A stretch of DNA of 64,000 bases, taken from Antitrichia curtipendula (lineage: Eukaryota; Streptophyta; Bryopsida; Hypnales; Leucodontaceae). Below are positions 1 to 12,817 of the stretch, in pieces. Every line of letters starts with the position of its first letter. Position 1 is the stretch's first letter. The stretch lies in NCBI GenBank assembly GCA_951230915.1, contig OX579640.1:16140981-16204980 (forward strand). Direction: 5' to 3'. The notes below the pieces were generated by a model. It was given only the letters and a program-made list of their open reading frames with translations, was not told the DNA's origin and ran no database searches. The position numbers and the translations under genes were made by a program.

Positions 1-3000
1 ATGTCCAGAAACTCATATGCATGTCCGCTTCGGCGTCTTTGCAGCATTTGTGACATGGATTCGTTGACAATATTGGGGAATTTGGATCGAAAGGTAGGAA
101 CATCGGAGCATTCGAGTAAAGCCTCCAACAGCGGCCACAGGTACCGTTTCAGGTACTCCTTGTCATTTGCCAAGGCGCACATCCACTTCACATAGAAAGG
201 CGTGCTGAGGATGACGTTAGCGTCCGGGTTGCACTCAACCCTACTCTTCTTACTATCTACAATCACTATATTAGTTGCACAGAAATGAGGCCAAGTTGCA
301 AAAACTAACTCTAACTGTTTACTCCAATCAGTTGTGCTGCCATCTGCAACATGGTCTCGCACACCATGTTTGCTTGACCACGCAAACAGTGGGGCGTGCG
401 TAACACCCTTTACCCCCCCAAGCATTGCAGGCAACACGTCCTTCATTTGTTCTCCGTTGTCGCTGCCCCAGAATGCAACTTCAAAGCTACTGAAGCATCG
501 ATTAAGGAATGTTTTCAACCAAGGACGGAAGACTACTCTCCTGAACTCAGTTTTAGTGGTACTACGAATTCGAGGATTGGGGTTTGGCTTCCACAACACA
601 CTGGAGTCCAACAATGTGCCATGCACATTGAAAATAACTAATATGGGTTGACCACGTTCACGTAATGCGGTGAAGACCCAAGGAGCACCAGAATCATGAG
701 GTCTCACCTCACTCGACGTACGTTGATGAACGCCGGGCGGGGAAAGTACCTTCACTGGTGTCTTCGGTGGTTTTCTGGACTTCTTCTGAGCCGGCTCCAG
801 TGCGGCTGGTGCAACCTCCAACGACTTCGACGTCTCCGGCACCACATCCACAACCTGCTGTGACGCTGAAGACTTCTTTGCCAAAGACACTTCAGCCACT
901 CCATCTTCCTTCTTCTTGTCGGGGTTGCCTTCCTTCTCGTCGGGGCTGCCTTCGCCATCACTACTTACCGGTGAGGGACCACCACTACTTCTCGTGGCCG
1001 GGCGATCTTCTTCTCCAGGAACTTCAGCCTCCATAGTATCGTCACATGCCGGCTCTGTGTCGGCTACCGTTGAGGGATCCAGTGCCACAATGTTTTTTGA
1101 GGGCTCCTCGATTTCATGATTAGGGGTGACAATTGCTTCAACCTGAATGGCTTTTTGGAGGTCCACCACCTCCTTACTTGACTTTGGAAACGCATTAGGC
1201 TGCGATGACACTCCCACCTCCTGCAAGGTCTCTTTTACAGGGTTTGTCCCGTTTTTGGGTACATTTCGCTCAGACACTTTCCACTCCTTTGTTATCGGCG
1301 CTGAAACGGGGTCTGCAATCTCAAGGGGAACAAGGTCAGACTCAGAAGACAACGAAGTCAACTCCTTGGGGTTTACCTGCACCTGGGCTTCACCTTTTTG
1401 TTGGCTTGCATGCCCAGGACCTTGCTTCTCCTTTGTGGAAGGAGCGCCGGGCCCCCGCCTATCCTTTGTGGAAGGATTGTCTTTCTCCGTCGCTGTTGGG
1501 ACTTTCTTCTTAGAGTTTCCCATGAAACAGGTGCCTTCTGCTTGTGGCAAGTCTCGTGATTCGCGGTTCTCCAACACTGATTGACCGATGGAGGGGCTGC
1601 CTTCATCACGTGGCTTCGACTTTCCCATGAAGCTCTGGAACATTGAACGCAAGTCGTCAATTGCCGCGGCTTGGGCAGCGGAGTTGGCCAGGAAATGTCC
1701 CATCTTGTGGTCCACATCCGTCTTCCACGATTGCATCAATTCCCAGTGAGGGTTGTCACCTGCTCCCGCCTTCTAATCACAAACAAACATGGAACAAAAT
1801 CACCTCAGTCGATTTGAAGTTCAGAAACGAGTCCCGAAAGTTCACTCCCACGCACTCCTACAATTCATGTATGACTAACAAGCCATTGGCTACATACTGG
1901 AGTCGTACATGAGGATAAAGCGGATGTCCTCCACATATGCATATGTCTAACATGAAGGTGCCACACGTTCAAACTTACCCAATGCATTGTCACGGCTGTC
2001 TAATCCCTAGAAACCACTACAATACAGCATGGACCGGAGTTTGTCACGAGACATGCAATGTTGGCCTCAAGGAGGAATACATTCATGTAGTCGGGTCACA
2101 AAACGCGACAATACCACATGCACGTTTGTAAAGAAAGCGTGGAATTCTGGGCTTGCCACAGTACAAATAGTCATGCTGCAAGGCACATGCACGTTCTACC
2201 AAAGTGTGAAAGAAAAGACACTGCCATTGGACCAAAGAGTAACTAAAGTTTGACTGAATCGCAACTACAGTTCTACTGAACCGCAACTAAAACTTGACTA
2301 CACAGTGACTGAATCTCAACTGCAGCACAACTGTGTTTCGACTGGGAGCAGCTGAAATGGCACTTCAGTACGACTAGAATTTGGTGGAGCGGGAGTGTAA
2401 TTACAACACAGCAGGAGTGTGCAGTGGCCCAGCTCTTGTGACTAAGAACACGGCGACAGTTCCAGTAATTCAAAGACAGTCCCTATCAGTGCACCAAATG
2501 ACCAAAGATGCATTTCCTGGCGTAGAACCGCCCTTATTGACCTCCCTTCCGGTATCATAGTCAAAATGCAATACCTGTGGACGTCATAGGCACACTACAG
2601 AAATACAAAATACAAGCCTGAACCCATCTAATGAAACCAACAAAATTAAGTACTAACAGGGCTCGCATATTGCTTCTGCCCCTATTCTAAATACGTTTAA
2701 CAGAACTAGACAGCTACGGACAAAAGGAACCGGCTTCTCAAGGGAACTTACATTTCCTGACAGCTCATGACTCGCACTTGCACGCCTGGCCTCCGCAAGG
2801 TCCGTAATTCCTGCACTTGTTTCCCCTGCCTCCCTCTGTTACAATTTAGCATGCAAACATCAGGTACACAAAGGAACTTGCTAATTATACCAAACATGTG
2901 GCTTCTTGCTCTGTACAATCAGCCAAAAACAAACTAATATGGGCAGAACCGAAGACTGTGGAAATGAGGACTTACCGACCCAGCTTCCTTCCCTACCTTC

Positions 3001-5092
3001 CCTCTACGGCCTACTAGAGCAAAATTCTTCACGTTCTTACGTGCCTTGGCCATGCTCTGTGCCTTCACTTTCTGCGCATCAGTATTCCAGTAGTCTTTCA
3101 GACGATCCCACTCTGGTTTGTCAACGTGAAGAGGAGGAGTGTCAATGCCTTTCAAATAACGGGACTTCAAACGACATCTCTCGGACTTCAAAAATCTCGT
3201 CACTGCCGTTCGAAAACCAACCATGCTCAACGGATTCCCGAGGTACTCGAATTCGTTGTCCAAGGAAGCTCTCAATTTTACAAGCGTATGCTGTGGGTGC
3301 TTCTTCCAGGAGACCACACTCATGTCAAGGCATTTGGGAACCAAATCCCGGAGCACTTCGTCCCAGGCATTCTTTCCTTCGCAACTAGCGTCCACCTCCC
3401 CGCCCTCCATCACATACACACGGTTCGGCTTCACACCTGATGTGGCTCGTTGGCGACTAGCTAGATCATACTCGTTCTTTCTCTTTCGCCTTGAGAATCT
3501 CTCCTCAATGTCTGGACAACCTAAAGCACCGGATGCGGAAGTACTTGATATCCCAAATGGGACGGAAGCATGCACCGGCCACGCATTTGATAACGGTGGT
3601 GCAGGGCACGTGGAACACGGCATTGGTGCTTGAGATTGACTGGGAATGTAGTGGCCTGGGATCCAATGGTATGAGTGTTGCCCGTATGCAACAGCTTCTG
3701 GAGGAGGATGCACCGACGTTGGTGCTGCAACCTTCGATGGAAATGCCTCCGCTGCACTTGTCCTCTTACGCTTGGTCCGCCGGTCTACTAGTCTTTCTTC
3801 ATTTTCCAGGGACACGTCCTCATCAGAAGAATCAAACAGACGAATCTCCAAATCTGCACACCCAACATTGCAACCACAGAGGGATTGAGCTGGTAGATGT
3901 CTGTTTTCTGTAATTGAGGCACGTTATGCTTGAGATCACACACTGAAATGTAACTATGAAAGGGAATTCATGTCCACAGCGTGGAACCCTATATCCTAAT
4001 TTGAAGGTGAAGGGAGCGTCATGCTAATTTACTTGCGGGAGGTGCCCCCAACGTGGATTGCCGCGCAACATGAGAACAAGCAATTGCGAGATTCATCATA
4101 CCTGTGGCGATGGCCTCGTCATCGGACTTGGTCGCCTCCGACGACGAATCGCGTGCGCTTGACATGTCACGCTTCACTCCTTGTTTGTCTTGGCAGTCTT
4201 TTTCACCTCGCCTCTGCCTTGCAATGTGTCCTCGAAGGCCCCGCCATCGGGAACTCCGACGCAGCGGACCGGAGACCTTCTTCGCGGGATCGGAGGACTT
4301 TGACTGCTTCTCCTCTGCTATTTTCTTGTCTCTGCGCCGCCACAACACACGCAAGACCTCAATCAAAGCCCTGAGAAAAGATGAAGAAGGCGGACCGCGT
4401 GCAACTTTGGTACAAAAGCCTTGACAGAAAGTGAAAATGGCAATGGCGGACCCCAAGCACAGAGAAAGCCGAAAACTAGGGTTTGCTACATAGAGAGTGG
4501 TGGTCTTACACAGGCATCTGACGTGGCGTGTGGTGATTACAAGAAGTTCATGATCCGCCACTTGAACGCCACTAATATTTGACTTCTGTGTGACTAACTA
4601 CTGACTTGAAAGAAGTCGCTCTACAGATTTCAGTCATTCACTATGACTTCTTTGTAACTAAAGAACGTCTCCAGAAAGCAGAGGCGACATGGGATATGGA
4701 TGTTTGTGCACTAAAACCCTAGGCAAGCGCCGCCTCTGCGCCTTGGGATAAGCGCCTTTCTTAATTCATTTTCATAACGGTCAAGCCTTGCAGGGAGACA
4801 ACGGGAAAACTGTGTGCCATGGTTTGAGGACCATAGTACACCGACAGAACTGTTGCACCTCCTCCACACAGAATTTTTCAAGTTTTAGCTGCATGCATGA
4901 GTTTTTGAAAGCAGTGGCAAGGCATGAGAACTGCAGCCAAACACGTCAAGAAGTACAAGAATCCGGAACTCACAGGAGTGACCGCGCCGCCAAAGCTGGC
5001 TCTAGTCGCTTCTGCACCTCCGCCACGTTCCGGTCCCTGGCAAGCTCATACGCAGATTTCTGAGGGGGTGGACTCTCCATCGCTTCCTCCAT
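1..5092 (-). CDS. CACTA ORF1/TNPA-type protein with FCP1/NIF-like HAD pseudophosphatase domain (copy L, 3' end outside window)
   Basis: Mirror of the gene at 43464-49723. Predicted exons on the - strand are 5092-4974, 4371-4103 (last base 4102), 3853-2976, 2835-2752 and 1772-1, the last cut 7 bases before its donor by the window start. The start ATG is at 5092-5090. The HAD-like region lies at about 650-60. One amino acid differs from copy R in the third exon (Val here, Ala there, base 3355). No new stop or frameshift was seen in the visible exons. The last two small exons are outside the window. Domain details are given under copy R. The exon phases agree between the copies, which supports the model, but splicing is inferred only from GT-AG sites and open frames. 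Confidence 0.72.
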
Positions 5093-5162
5093 TCTGCTCT
5101 CATAAGCCCCTCTTGTCCTTACAATCTTCTGTCTGTGGAGGTCCACAGCAGAGCGCTACTGC

Positions 5163-5369
5163 TTACCGAGGATAGTGTCCGTCGTTCAAAGAAACTAGGC
5201 TGCGTGCAATGGCGTGAACTTCAGAAACTCGAGTCCTTGCAGCGCCGATGAAGTGTTCTAGTCCGCCGCCCTCTGCAAACCAGTGGAGCAGGTCTGTGAC
5301 ATGAAGAACTTGGCCAGGGAAACTTCCTTGTTGGCATGATGGCGGCGGGAGCGGATGTTGGCGGCTCAT
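5163..5369 (-). other. 68-codon ORF upstream of ORF1, copy L
   Basis: Open frame from ATG ending at a GT-AAG donor-like site, just upstream of the ORF1 start. It could splice in frame into the first ORF1 exon, but only with an intron of 34-49 nt, which is short for a plant. It may therefore be a leader exon with another splice pattern, or a chance ORF. One residue differs from copy R (Gly here, Ser at the mirror position, base 5267). No family recognised. Confidence 0.25.
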
Positions 5370-6274
5370 AATGAAGTGCTGTAGATTGCAATTATTGCTG
5401 CAAATCCGCCGGAGTAGACAACGTGTGCTAGGCCCAATCTTCTCTTGAATTTCTAGTCGAGTTCAAGTATCTTGCCCCAAATGATTGCCATCTCTAGAAT
5501 CAATGAGTGTTCACGTACCTCACTGAACCCAAGCACATCAATCACAACGCTAAAGTCCTCATGCATTGCAGTTTTTGCGACTATCGTGAAATTTTGCAGC
5601 TGTCCTTGCCCTCTGCCATACAGATCTCTGTAGTTGTAGTCATTCCCCAGTCGGAATTCTTCGGAAATGACAGTTTTCCCTCAAAAAGAGTCATTTACTA
5701 GTCAATACAACTATGAAATGACTTCTTTGTAACTCTCGTGAGTGACCTAGAAGTCCGTCATCTATATCGGACTAGTGAATGCGGTTCCAAAAAGCGCGCC
5801 TTCAGTCTTTGCTATGTGAGAACTGAAAAGGTGAAACTAATGAATAATTCCTTGCGGAAAAGTATGGTTTGCATAGGACCTGTGTATTTCTGCGTACTGC
5901 ATTGAACTTTAAAGGGAATTGAAGACGTCACAGCTTTGAGGCCCTCCATTCCATTTTTTTGGTGGGCTCACATCTCCGAGGAAATGTGCAGCAGTCATAC
6001 CTGGGCCTAAAACGCTTATAGAACACCAATGTTAAGTCCTATTTGTTTTGGAAAGGCTCGTCCATTATACACAGTCACGCTTTCCTGTGCGTGGATTCAA
6101 ATTCATGGTTACAGGTTTGTCAGCATTTAGGTTTGTCACTGAATTTTGTAGAAGAACATCCATGTGAAAGTGCATGTTCACCACAAACCCAGAAGCTCCA
6201 TTGTTGTGGGCTTTGAGGAGCAGGGCGATGTGGAAGATGAATTATATATATAGTTATATAGTTATATACTGAAA

Positions 6275-6614
6275 CGCTTTGAGCAGAAAATGCATATGGA
6301 AACAATTTGCAATGTACGGAATGACATTCCTTTTGGAGGGGCGCTTTGAGAACGAAGCGCATGTGCAACAGTGCAGCCCATGCATAAGGGAGTTCATGGC
6401 ATTCCCTTTTTTTTTTTCGCACTTTGATGTCAAAGCGCGTGTGCACACAATGTACAAGGTAATTCATTGCATTTCCTTTTTTTTTTTGCGTTTTGACCTC
6501 AAAGCGCGTGTGCCTTCCATGTACAAGGTAATTCATTGCATTTCCTTTTTTTTTTTGCGCTTTGACCTCAAAGCGCGTGTGCACACCATCTGCAAGGTAG
6601 TTCATGGCATTCCC
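6275..6614 (-). repeat. Tandem repeat, about 69-bp units, copy L
   Basis: Mirror of 41942-42281: five head-to-tail units of about 69 bp, the two furthest from tnp2 being degenerate. Each intact unit has an A-run of about ten and a GCGCTTTGA-type inverted repeat. It lies between the divergent tnp2 and ORF1 genes. Confidence 0.85.
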
Positions 6615-7091
6615 TTCTTGGTTTAACACTTTGTCAGGGTATTGGAATTGCAGTTGTACACCATGTACAAGTACTGCGGCCTCCTTGCTTTGGGACACTT
6701 CTTGTACTGTTTTTCTCTTGGACTGCTGTTCAATGTGTCCCTCTTCTCCTTCCTGATTTGCTGTGAAAGTGCAGGAATGCAATGTAGTTGTTAGATTCAT
6801 ATTCAGGGAACATCCAGAATGCACACTTGTGCAATATGTCATCGTTGTCTTCTACGTAAGACCACCCCAAGTAGTTTGCGACAGAGAAGTTGTGAAGAAT
6901 GACTGGAAGTTCAAAATGACTGAGAAATGACTATTTCTAAGTAATGAGAAGTTGCAAAAAATGACTACGTCCGTCATTCCAATGAACTCTTTTACCCTTA
7001 TGAAGTGCCAAACGTCGCTGAGATTTGAGAATTCAGTTGCAGGATTTTGGCTTGTAAAATAAGCGTAAGTGTATAGGATTCTTAAATTTCA

Positions 7092-7636
7092 TTACATTTT
7101 TGTTGTGCCATCCACGTTTTCTTCCAAGAACATGTTTATGCGGCGTTTGGTTTTTCTTGGGTGCACATGAGAACTACTTTCTACTAAAACAGACTTTGGT
7201 GAGGAGAGAAGTGAATAGATGTCATTGCAGAGCAGGTCTGATCTCATGTGTCCATCTACGTAAACAAGGTTGAATTCATAAATGTTTAGTGTTTTGGAAA
7301 GTGAGGCCACTTTATACATTTCCCCACTGTTTGCCATCTGAAGTTGGAGTTTCCTGACATTGACCTCCATGGCCGTGGCATGTGTAGGTCTTGCGGAAGC
7401 AAATCCAATGCATTCGCAAATCAGGTACAAGTAGTTAGAGGAGGAGTCCTACAAGGTGCCGTTGATTTTTTGTATGTGAAGGACAAATACTGAAGTACTT
7501 CTCTTCTGAATCTGTGGAGATTGACATTAAATTTGGCAATCATGCGCGTGCCTTGCGTCCATTGTGTGTACGATGAGGTGTAGGATGAGTTTGCCAGCCA
7601 CATGCCCACATTCCAGTCATTGATGTGTTGAGCCAT
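7092..7636 (-). other. Two short overlapping ORFs upstream of tnp2, copy L (112 and 71 codons)
   Basis: Mirror of 40920-41464. Two overlapping frames on the strand opposite tnp2, kept open in both copies. No recognised domain. The copies are so similar that the conserved frame is not evidence of function. They could be exons of a small gene or untranslated leader. Confidence 0.25.
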
Positions 7637-7819
7637 TGGACATTGCAGTGACTTGCTTTCACAGAAGTCATTTTAAAGTCAAGAGACAATGACAGGAGAC
7701 GTTTATCAGTCGCGGACTGCTTTCAATCAGTGACATTATAGTAGGGACTACGTCACGGGACCACAAAATTTCTAATATAGCGGATTCCTACGCCCAAAGA
7801 AGTCTGTTCTTACAAAGAC

Positions 7820-10800
7820 ATGATACCAACTAGACTCCCTCTCTCTGACAATCAAAGGCAGCGTCTTCGAGATGATCGCCTGTGGATTAGAGAGTTGCAA
7901 AGGGCCACACAATTAAATGTTCAGAAATTGCATTGCCCTTGCAACCACTGTCGGGGGCGAAAGAAGCTGTTCTTACGGAATGTGAAGGAGCACCTCATCC
8001 GCCACGGGAGGCACCAAGACTGCAGGATGTGGAGAGGTCCGGGTGAAAAAGACTCCTCCGACGAAGAGTGGGAGCAGCAATTTTGGGGGCCGAATGTAGA
8101 GGAACCACATGAAGTGGATGCCGCAGTGGATACTCGTGGAATGGTTGACCAAGCGCTACGCCCAAATGAATTTTCTACATATTCAGATGAGAGGCTTGGC
8201 GAGGAAGTGCGAGATGCTTTTGCTACAGCAGATAGTATCCATGAACAGTTCATGGAAGTGGGCGATGCTGACGGTGCACAGGAGTTTGAATGTCGAGATG
8301 AGCAGCATCCCACCGACATGGGCACACGCGAAAGCAATGGAGATCCCAATTTTGATGCGAGGGTGTTGAAGGAGTCCTTGGAGCATTTGTACAATGGGGC
8401 TCGTTCAAGCAAACTTGCTGCTACGGTATTATTGATGAACTTGTGCACCGTGCACGGTGTTAGCAACCAATGTGCAAACAAACTATTCAGCATATTGCAT
8501 TCCCATCTGTTGCCCGAGAACAACACTTTGCCAAGAACCCACCATGCGGCAAAGTCCCTTACCGCAAAGTTGGGTTTGACGTATAACACCATCCATGCAT
8601 GTGAGCACGGTTGTGTGCTTTTTCGTGGACCCCATGCAAATGCCCTACACTGTCCTAAGTGTGGTGGTCGTAGATACAGAGATGAAGAGAGGCGTTGCTT
8701 TCCGGTGAAGGTGCTTCGCCATTTCCCCATCATTCCACGGCTGCAGCGGATGTTCATGAGTCCAAGTATCTCAAAATTGATGGTGTGGCATGCAGAGAAC
8801 CGGAGCAACAAAGAGGGAGGGGATGGACTTGTGAGACATCCGTGCGACTCCAAAGCATGGCAACATTTTGAGGACAATGTGGATCCTTCATTTGCAAGTG
8901 ATCCACGAAATGCTCACTTTGCCTTGGCAGCAGATGGAGTAAATCCTTTCAAGCAGAATCGGTCCTCTTGGTCAACGTGGCCCGTTGTATTGTTGAATTA
9001 CAACTTACCCCCATGGTTGAGTACAAAGAAGTTTTTCATTATGTTGGCTCTCTTGATTCCCGGGAGGGAATCCGTCACAAGCGATGTATTTGACGTGTAT
9101 TTAGAGCCTCTTGTGGAGGAGTTGTTGGAGCTGTGGAATGGGGTTCCAGCATATGATGTATCTAAAGATAGTGGGAGTAGGTCTTTTCAGTTGCGGGCCA
9201 TGTTGTTGTGGACTATCCACGGCTTTCCCGGCTATGGCACCGTAGGAGGTTTTTCCCATCAAGGGTATGTAGCATGTCCATGGTGTGGCGAGGATTTAGG
9301 GGCTGAGCATTCTACAGAGTTGGGTAAGCAAACTTATGGAGGGACTCGTCCTTGGCTCCCTGATGATCATCCCTTCCGGTCCCCAGAAATGAAAGACCAT
9401 TTCAACGGCTTCATGGAAAACCGCCCCAGACCACGCGAAGTGTCAATAGAGGAGCAAATACGGCATGCACTGCAGTGCGAGGCGTGGAAAGCAGCTGGAA
9501 ATAGAGACGGTGCTGCAGGTGACCCCTCCAAAATCTACGGCTTGAAACGCCTAAGCAATCTTTATCGCTTGCCGTATTGGAAGGTGAGTGTCGTCTTCCC
9601 TGGATATAGTTGTGTAAAATGACTTTCTTAAGACTTGACGGTGACCCCCAGTCACCTTGAAGTCATTGTGAAGTAATAATGTAGACAAAGATGACAAAAG
9701 TCATTAAAAATGACTTTTAAGTGACTATTATATGACACGTTGAAGAGAAGTGATTTACTAATGTCACTTCTCATTTTCTGTATTGACAGTATCTTCTCAT
9801 TCGTTATACGCTGGACGTCATGCACTGCGAACTTAACCTAGCTAAGAACTTCATGAAAACTATAACAGGCAAGAAGGACACAGTAAAAGTCAGAAGAGAC
9901 TTGCAAAGGCGGAACATTAGGCAACATTTGTGGCTAACTCCACATCCACGGAAGCCAGGGAAGATGGTCAAGCCTCGCGCATCCTGTGTGTTGACGGATG
10001 AAGAGTTTGAGAAGTTTGCCAAGTGCATTGAGTCCCTTAAAACGCCCAGTGGATATTCCTCGGACCTTGGCAAGTCCATTCGCAAGAAAAACTTTGGGGG
10101 ACTGAAATCCCATGATTACCATGTTCTAATGCAACAGGTGATGCCTCTAGCTCTCCGTGGGCTGATGCAACTTGGACCTCGTATGGCTGTGATGAGAATG
10201 TGCAAGGTATTTCGTCGCCTATGCACAAAGGTGTACAATCCGGCAGACTTTCCTTCACTTGAAGCAGATCTGGCAGAAAGCATGGCCTTGATGGAGATTG
10301 AATTCCCGCCATCTTTTTTTGACGTAATGACGCATCTTCCCTACCATCTTGCAAAGGAACTTGACTTGTGTGGACCGGTTAGCGCAAGGTGGATGTACCC
10401 GGTGGAACGCTACATGAAAGTGTTGAAAAATTATGTTCGAAACATGGCGCGACCGGAGGCTTGTATGGCAGAGGGATACTTGAGAGATGAGTGCATTGGA
10501 TTCATTACAGAGTACCTCCATGGATTTGAGGCCACTCAGAGACGGGTCTGGGATGAAGATGAAGAGTACAGTGATGCCGAGGAGGTTTTGCAAGGGGCGG
10601 GGCGGTCATATGTTATGAGTGTTGAGCTCAGAGACGTAGCCCACCAATATGTGCTTTCCAATTCATCCACTATGCAGGACCTATATACGTAAGTTCACTG
10701 CCAAAATTTTGTGCGTGTGAACCCTGACCTGCAAAATTTGGCAGTAGTCAGAACGCCTCACTCTCTAACCTGCACATCAATAGTGACTGCTTTCTAGTAG

Positions 10801-11735
10801 AGCAGAAGTTGTCATGAAGTCATTTTTGAGTCATGTCGATGGCGACTGATTGAAGAATGACTCAGAGGTTATGAGGTGAAGTGACCAAGCAGTCACGCAG
10901 TTCATTTTTTTTCAGAAGGTTTTGAGGGCTTTGACTATGGTAACGGTATGATGTCCAGAATTTGCCTCGCGTGCTTCTCATCTGAGTATGTCAATTGCGT
11001 TTGTAGGAAGTGGAAGGCGGAATCGGAAGCCAATTCGAGTACTCCTACATTAGTAGATTGGATTCAGAGAACTGTGGCGAACTCGGAGTTGGATTTGACG
11101 AACCCGGGGCACATGGACCTGTTTTGTTAAGCAAGAAGCCGGCACAAAGAGCCACTCGCTACGCACGCATGACTGCTTTCGGTAATCACTTTTGAGTGGA
11201 AGACGAGAGTAGTAGGCACTTGGTGAGCTACAATAGTGGTGTGGCTTCCGTTTTCCAGGAGCCAACGGATGGAGCTGAAGAATTGTCAGTGAACTATGTG
11301 GGAGTCTTGAAGGACGTGTTGGAGCTAGACTACGGTGCTGTCAATACAAGAATCATTCTATTGCGCTGCGAGTGGGCAAAAAGGCAAGATAATCGAGGTA
11401 ATGCAACATATATTCGGGATGAGTCCGGGTTCCTTGTGGTGAACTTCCGGCACACATTGCCGCGCTTGGCAGAGCCATTCATTTTTCCAAGCCAGGCAAC
11501 CCAAGTATTCTTCTCGGATGTCACCGAGAGACTTGGTTGGAAAGTGGTGTTACACAAAGAAGCCAGAGCAAGACGAGAAGTTGTTGACCCAATGGACGCG
11601 TTTATTAGCACTACACTAGAGAGCACAGGCCTAAGAGCTCCTCAAAGGTTGCCAATTCGAGCGCAGACGGCAAATGTAGTCGGAGCCATAGAATTGTCAG
11701 AGGAAGAGAACTTACTAGCTCGGGAGGGCTACTGA
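7820..11735 (+). pseudogene. TNP2: tnp2-type CACTA transposase gene, interrupted (copy L)
   Basis: Transposase expected to bind and cut the element ends in the nucleus. Exon 1 (7820-9583, 588 codons) has an N-terminal CPCNHC / HLIRHGRH region typical of tnp2 proteins (residues 39-64), a second Cys pair region CPKC (278-281), the TNP2 core with ADGVNPF (371-377, likely first catalytic Asp) and CPWCGE (486-491). Exon 2 starts at 9790 (intron 9584-9789) and carries the DUF4218-like block with GLKSHDYHVLMQ and RWMYPVERYMKVLK, ending near 10688 at a GT-AAG donor. The C-terminal part (about 10970-11735) has the DUF4216-like region with NSGV and QATQVFF. It is broken: one frame ends at TAA 11128-11130 and homology continues in another frame from about 11100, then a TGA stop stands at 11193-11195 between NHF and VED. 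The exon 2 to exon 3 junction is unclear. The same lesions occur in copy R. Confidence 0.85.
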
Positions 11736-12787
11736 CATGCAATATTGCAATTACTTAGCACATGCACCCGCGAAGTGTGCTGGCACTTTGAATAAGAAGA
11801 TCTGACGCATTTGTGGCAAGTCAGGCTATATGTAAATAGGAACTAGGTGGATGCAGACTCAGCTAAACCTTCAAATTATGTTGCATTTGTGGATTGTTGA
11901 AATCAGGATCCCCTACCCCCGGTCTAACGCAGTCATTGCACGGTTCCATTGAAGTCACCACGTAGTCTCACGCACTCAGTGTACAGTGCCATTGCAATCA
12001 CCACGTAGTCACTTTGTTTATATGTACGAAACAGCAGCATTGAACACACTTCACACGTCAGCTCTTCCCTTCACATGCACAAGTACTTTACACTTGAAGT
12101 CGGTGACATCTTGCAGATGTAGAGAACTATATCCCAAAAGGAAGCATAGGTGGTCCAATACTCCTATGTACTTGGATTTTTTGGGGGGTCTCACTCATGG
12201 GTGGTATTACTGGTATGTAGCCCAATTCCTGAAGGTTCATACCAATATGCCTACGAATTAAATATTGAACGCGGTCTCATTGTCTCAGAAGTTATATGCG
12301 AGTGATGGTGGAGTCAATTCATGGTGGCCCCGTAGTGAAACCAGTCGCAAAATCACCTTGGTTTGTGACTCGTCTATGACTATGTCGCAGAGCGCACTCA
12401 CAGCCCAGTAGCGTCGGAATGTCTGTCCTGCCCGTCAGTTGCCTGCCTTGCCCGTTTTTTTCCCTCACTTTCAAATTCCGGCGTCTTCATGGCTTCTTAG
12501 TGATTTCCTAGTTGCAAACTAGTCACATGAAGTCGCATTTCATGACTGGAACGTAATCATTCATGATTGGGGAGTCCACGTTGGATTTTGCACCTCCCCC
12601 TATACTACTGTGGACGATAAGGTGAACAGAAAAGTGTAGACGCACCTCGCCATCCGTCATGTCTTCATCCAACAGTCGCACTAGTAACTGTGAAACGACT
12701 GGAACTCTGGAAATCCCGCTGGGCTGGTGCAATTACAGAGGTCGCAGTCATTTTGTAGTGAAACCGGACAAACAGTCATTCTTCCCT
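11736..12787. other. Subterminal non-coding region of CACTA copy L
   Basis: No convincing gene. It holds scattered AGTCATT/AATGACT motifs and GTGACTACGTGG-like repeats such as those near 11950-12010, as expected for transposase-binding subterminal DNA of CACTA elements. Binding is inferred, not shown. Confidence 0.5.
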
Positions 12788-12817
12788 AGTCATTTATACC
12801 CCCAATTTTTTGTAGTG
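12788..12817 (-). repeat. CACTA terminal inverted repeat, inner end of copy L
   Basis: Reading outward-in on the reverse strand it begins CACTACAAAAAATTGGGGG and ends AAATGACT; 30 bp, identical to 35739-35768. The adjacent host bases 12818-12820 are TCA. Confidence 0.95.

Larger units (their letters stand above)
1..12817 (-). mobile_element. CACTA (En/Spm-type) DNA transposon, copy L, cut by the window start
   Basis: This is the inverted partner of the complete element at 35739-50829. Every position x here pairs with 48556-x there, and the constant sum over the whole arm means no net indel. Comparing the translated frames shows at least two base differences, at 3355 and 5267. The inner end is a CACTA terminus (reverse-strand CACTACAAAAAATTGGGGG) at 12788-12817. 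The last 2,274 bp of the element, with its other terminus and the end of the ORF1 gene, lie outside the window. It carries tnp2 on + and ORF1 on -. The strand is given as the reverse of copy R. Confidence 0.95.

Noticed and set aside
2934..3851. 305-codon ORF as a separate gene
   Set aside because: It is one exon of the ORF1 gene with matching splice phases on both sides; its nominal start codon is not ATG. The same holds for 44705-45622.
7921..8877. 318-codon ORF on the - strand opposite tnp2 exon 1
   Set aside because: Lies fully antisense to a strongly recognisable tnp2 exon; Ser/Cys-rich with no domain; a shadow frame. The same holds for 39679-40635.
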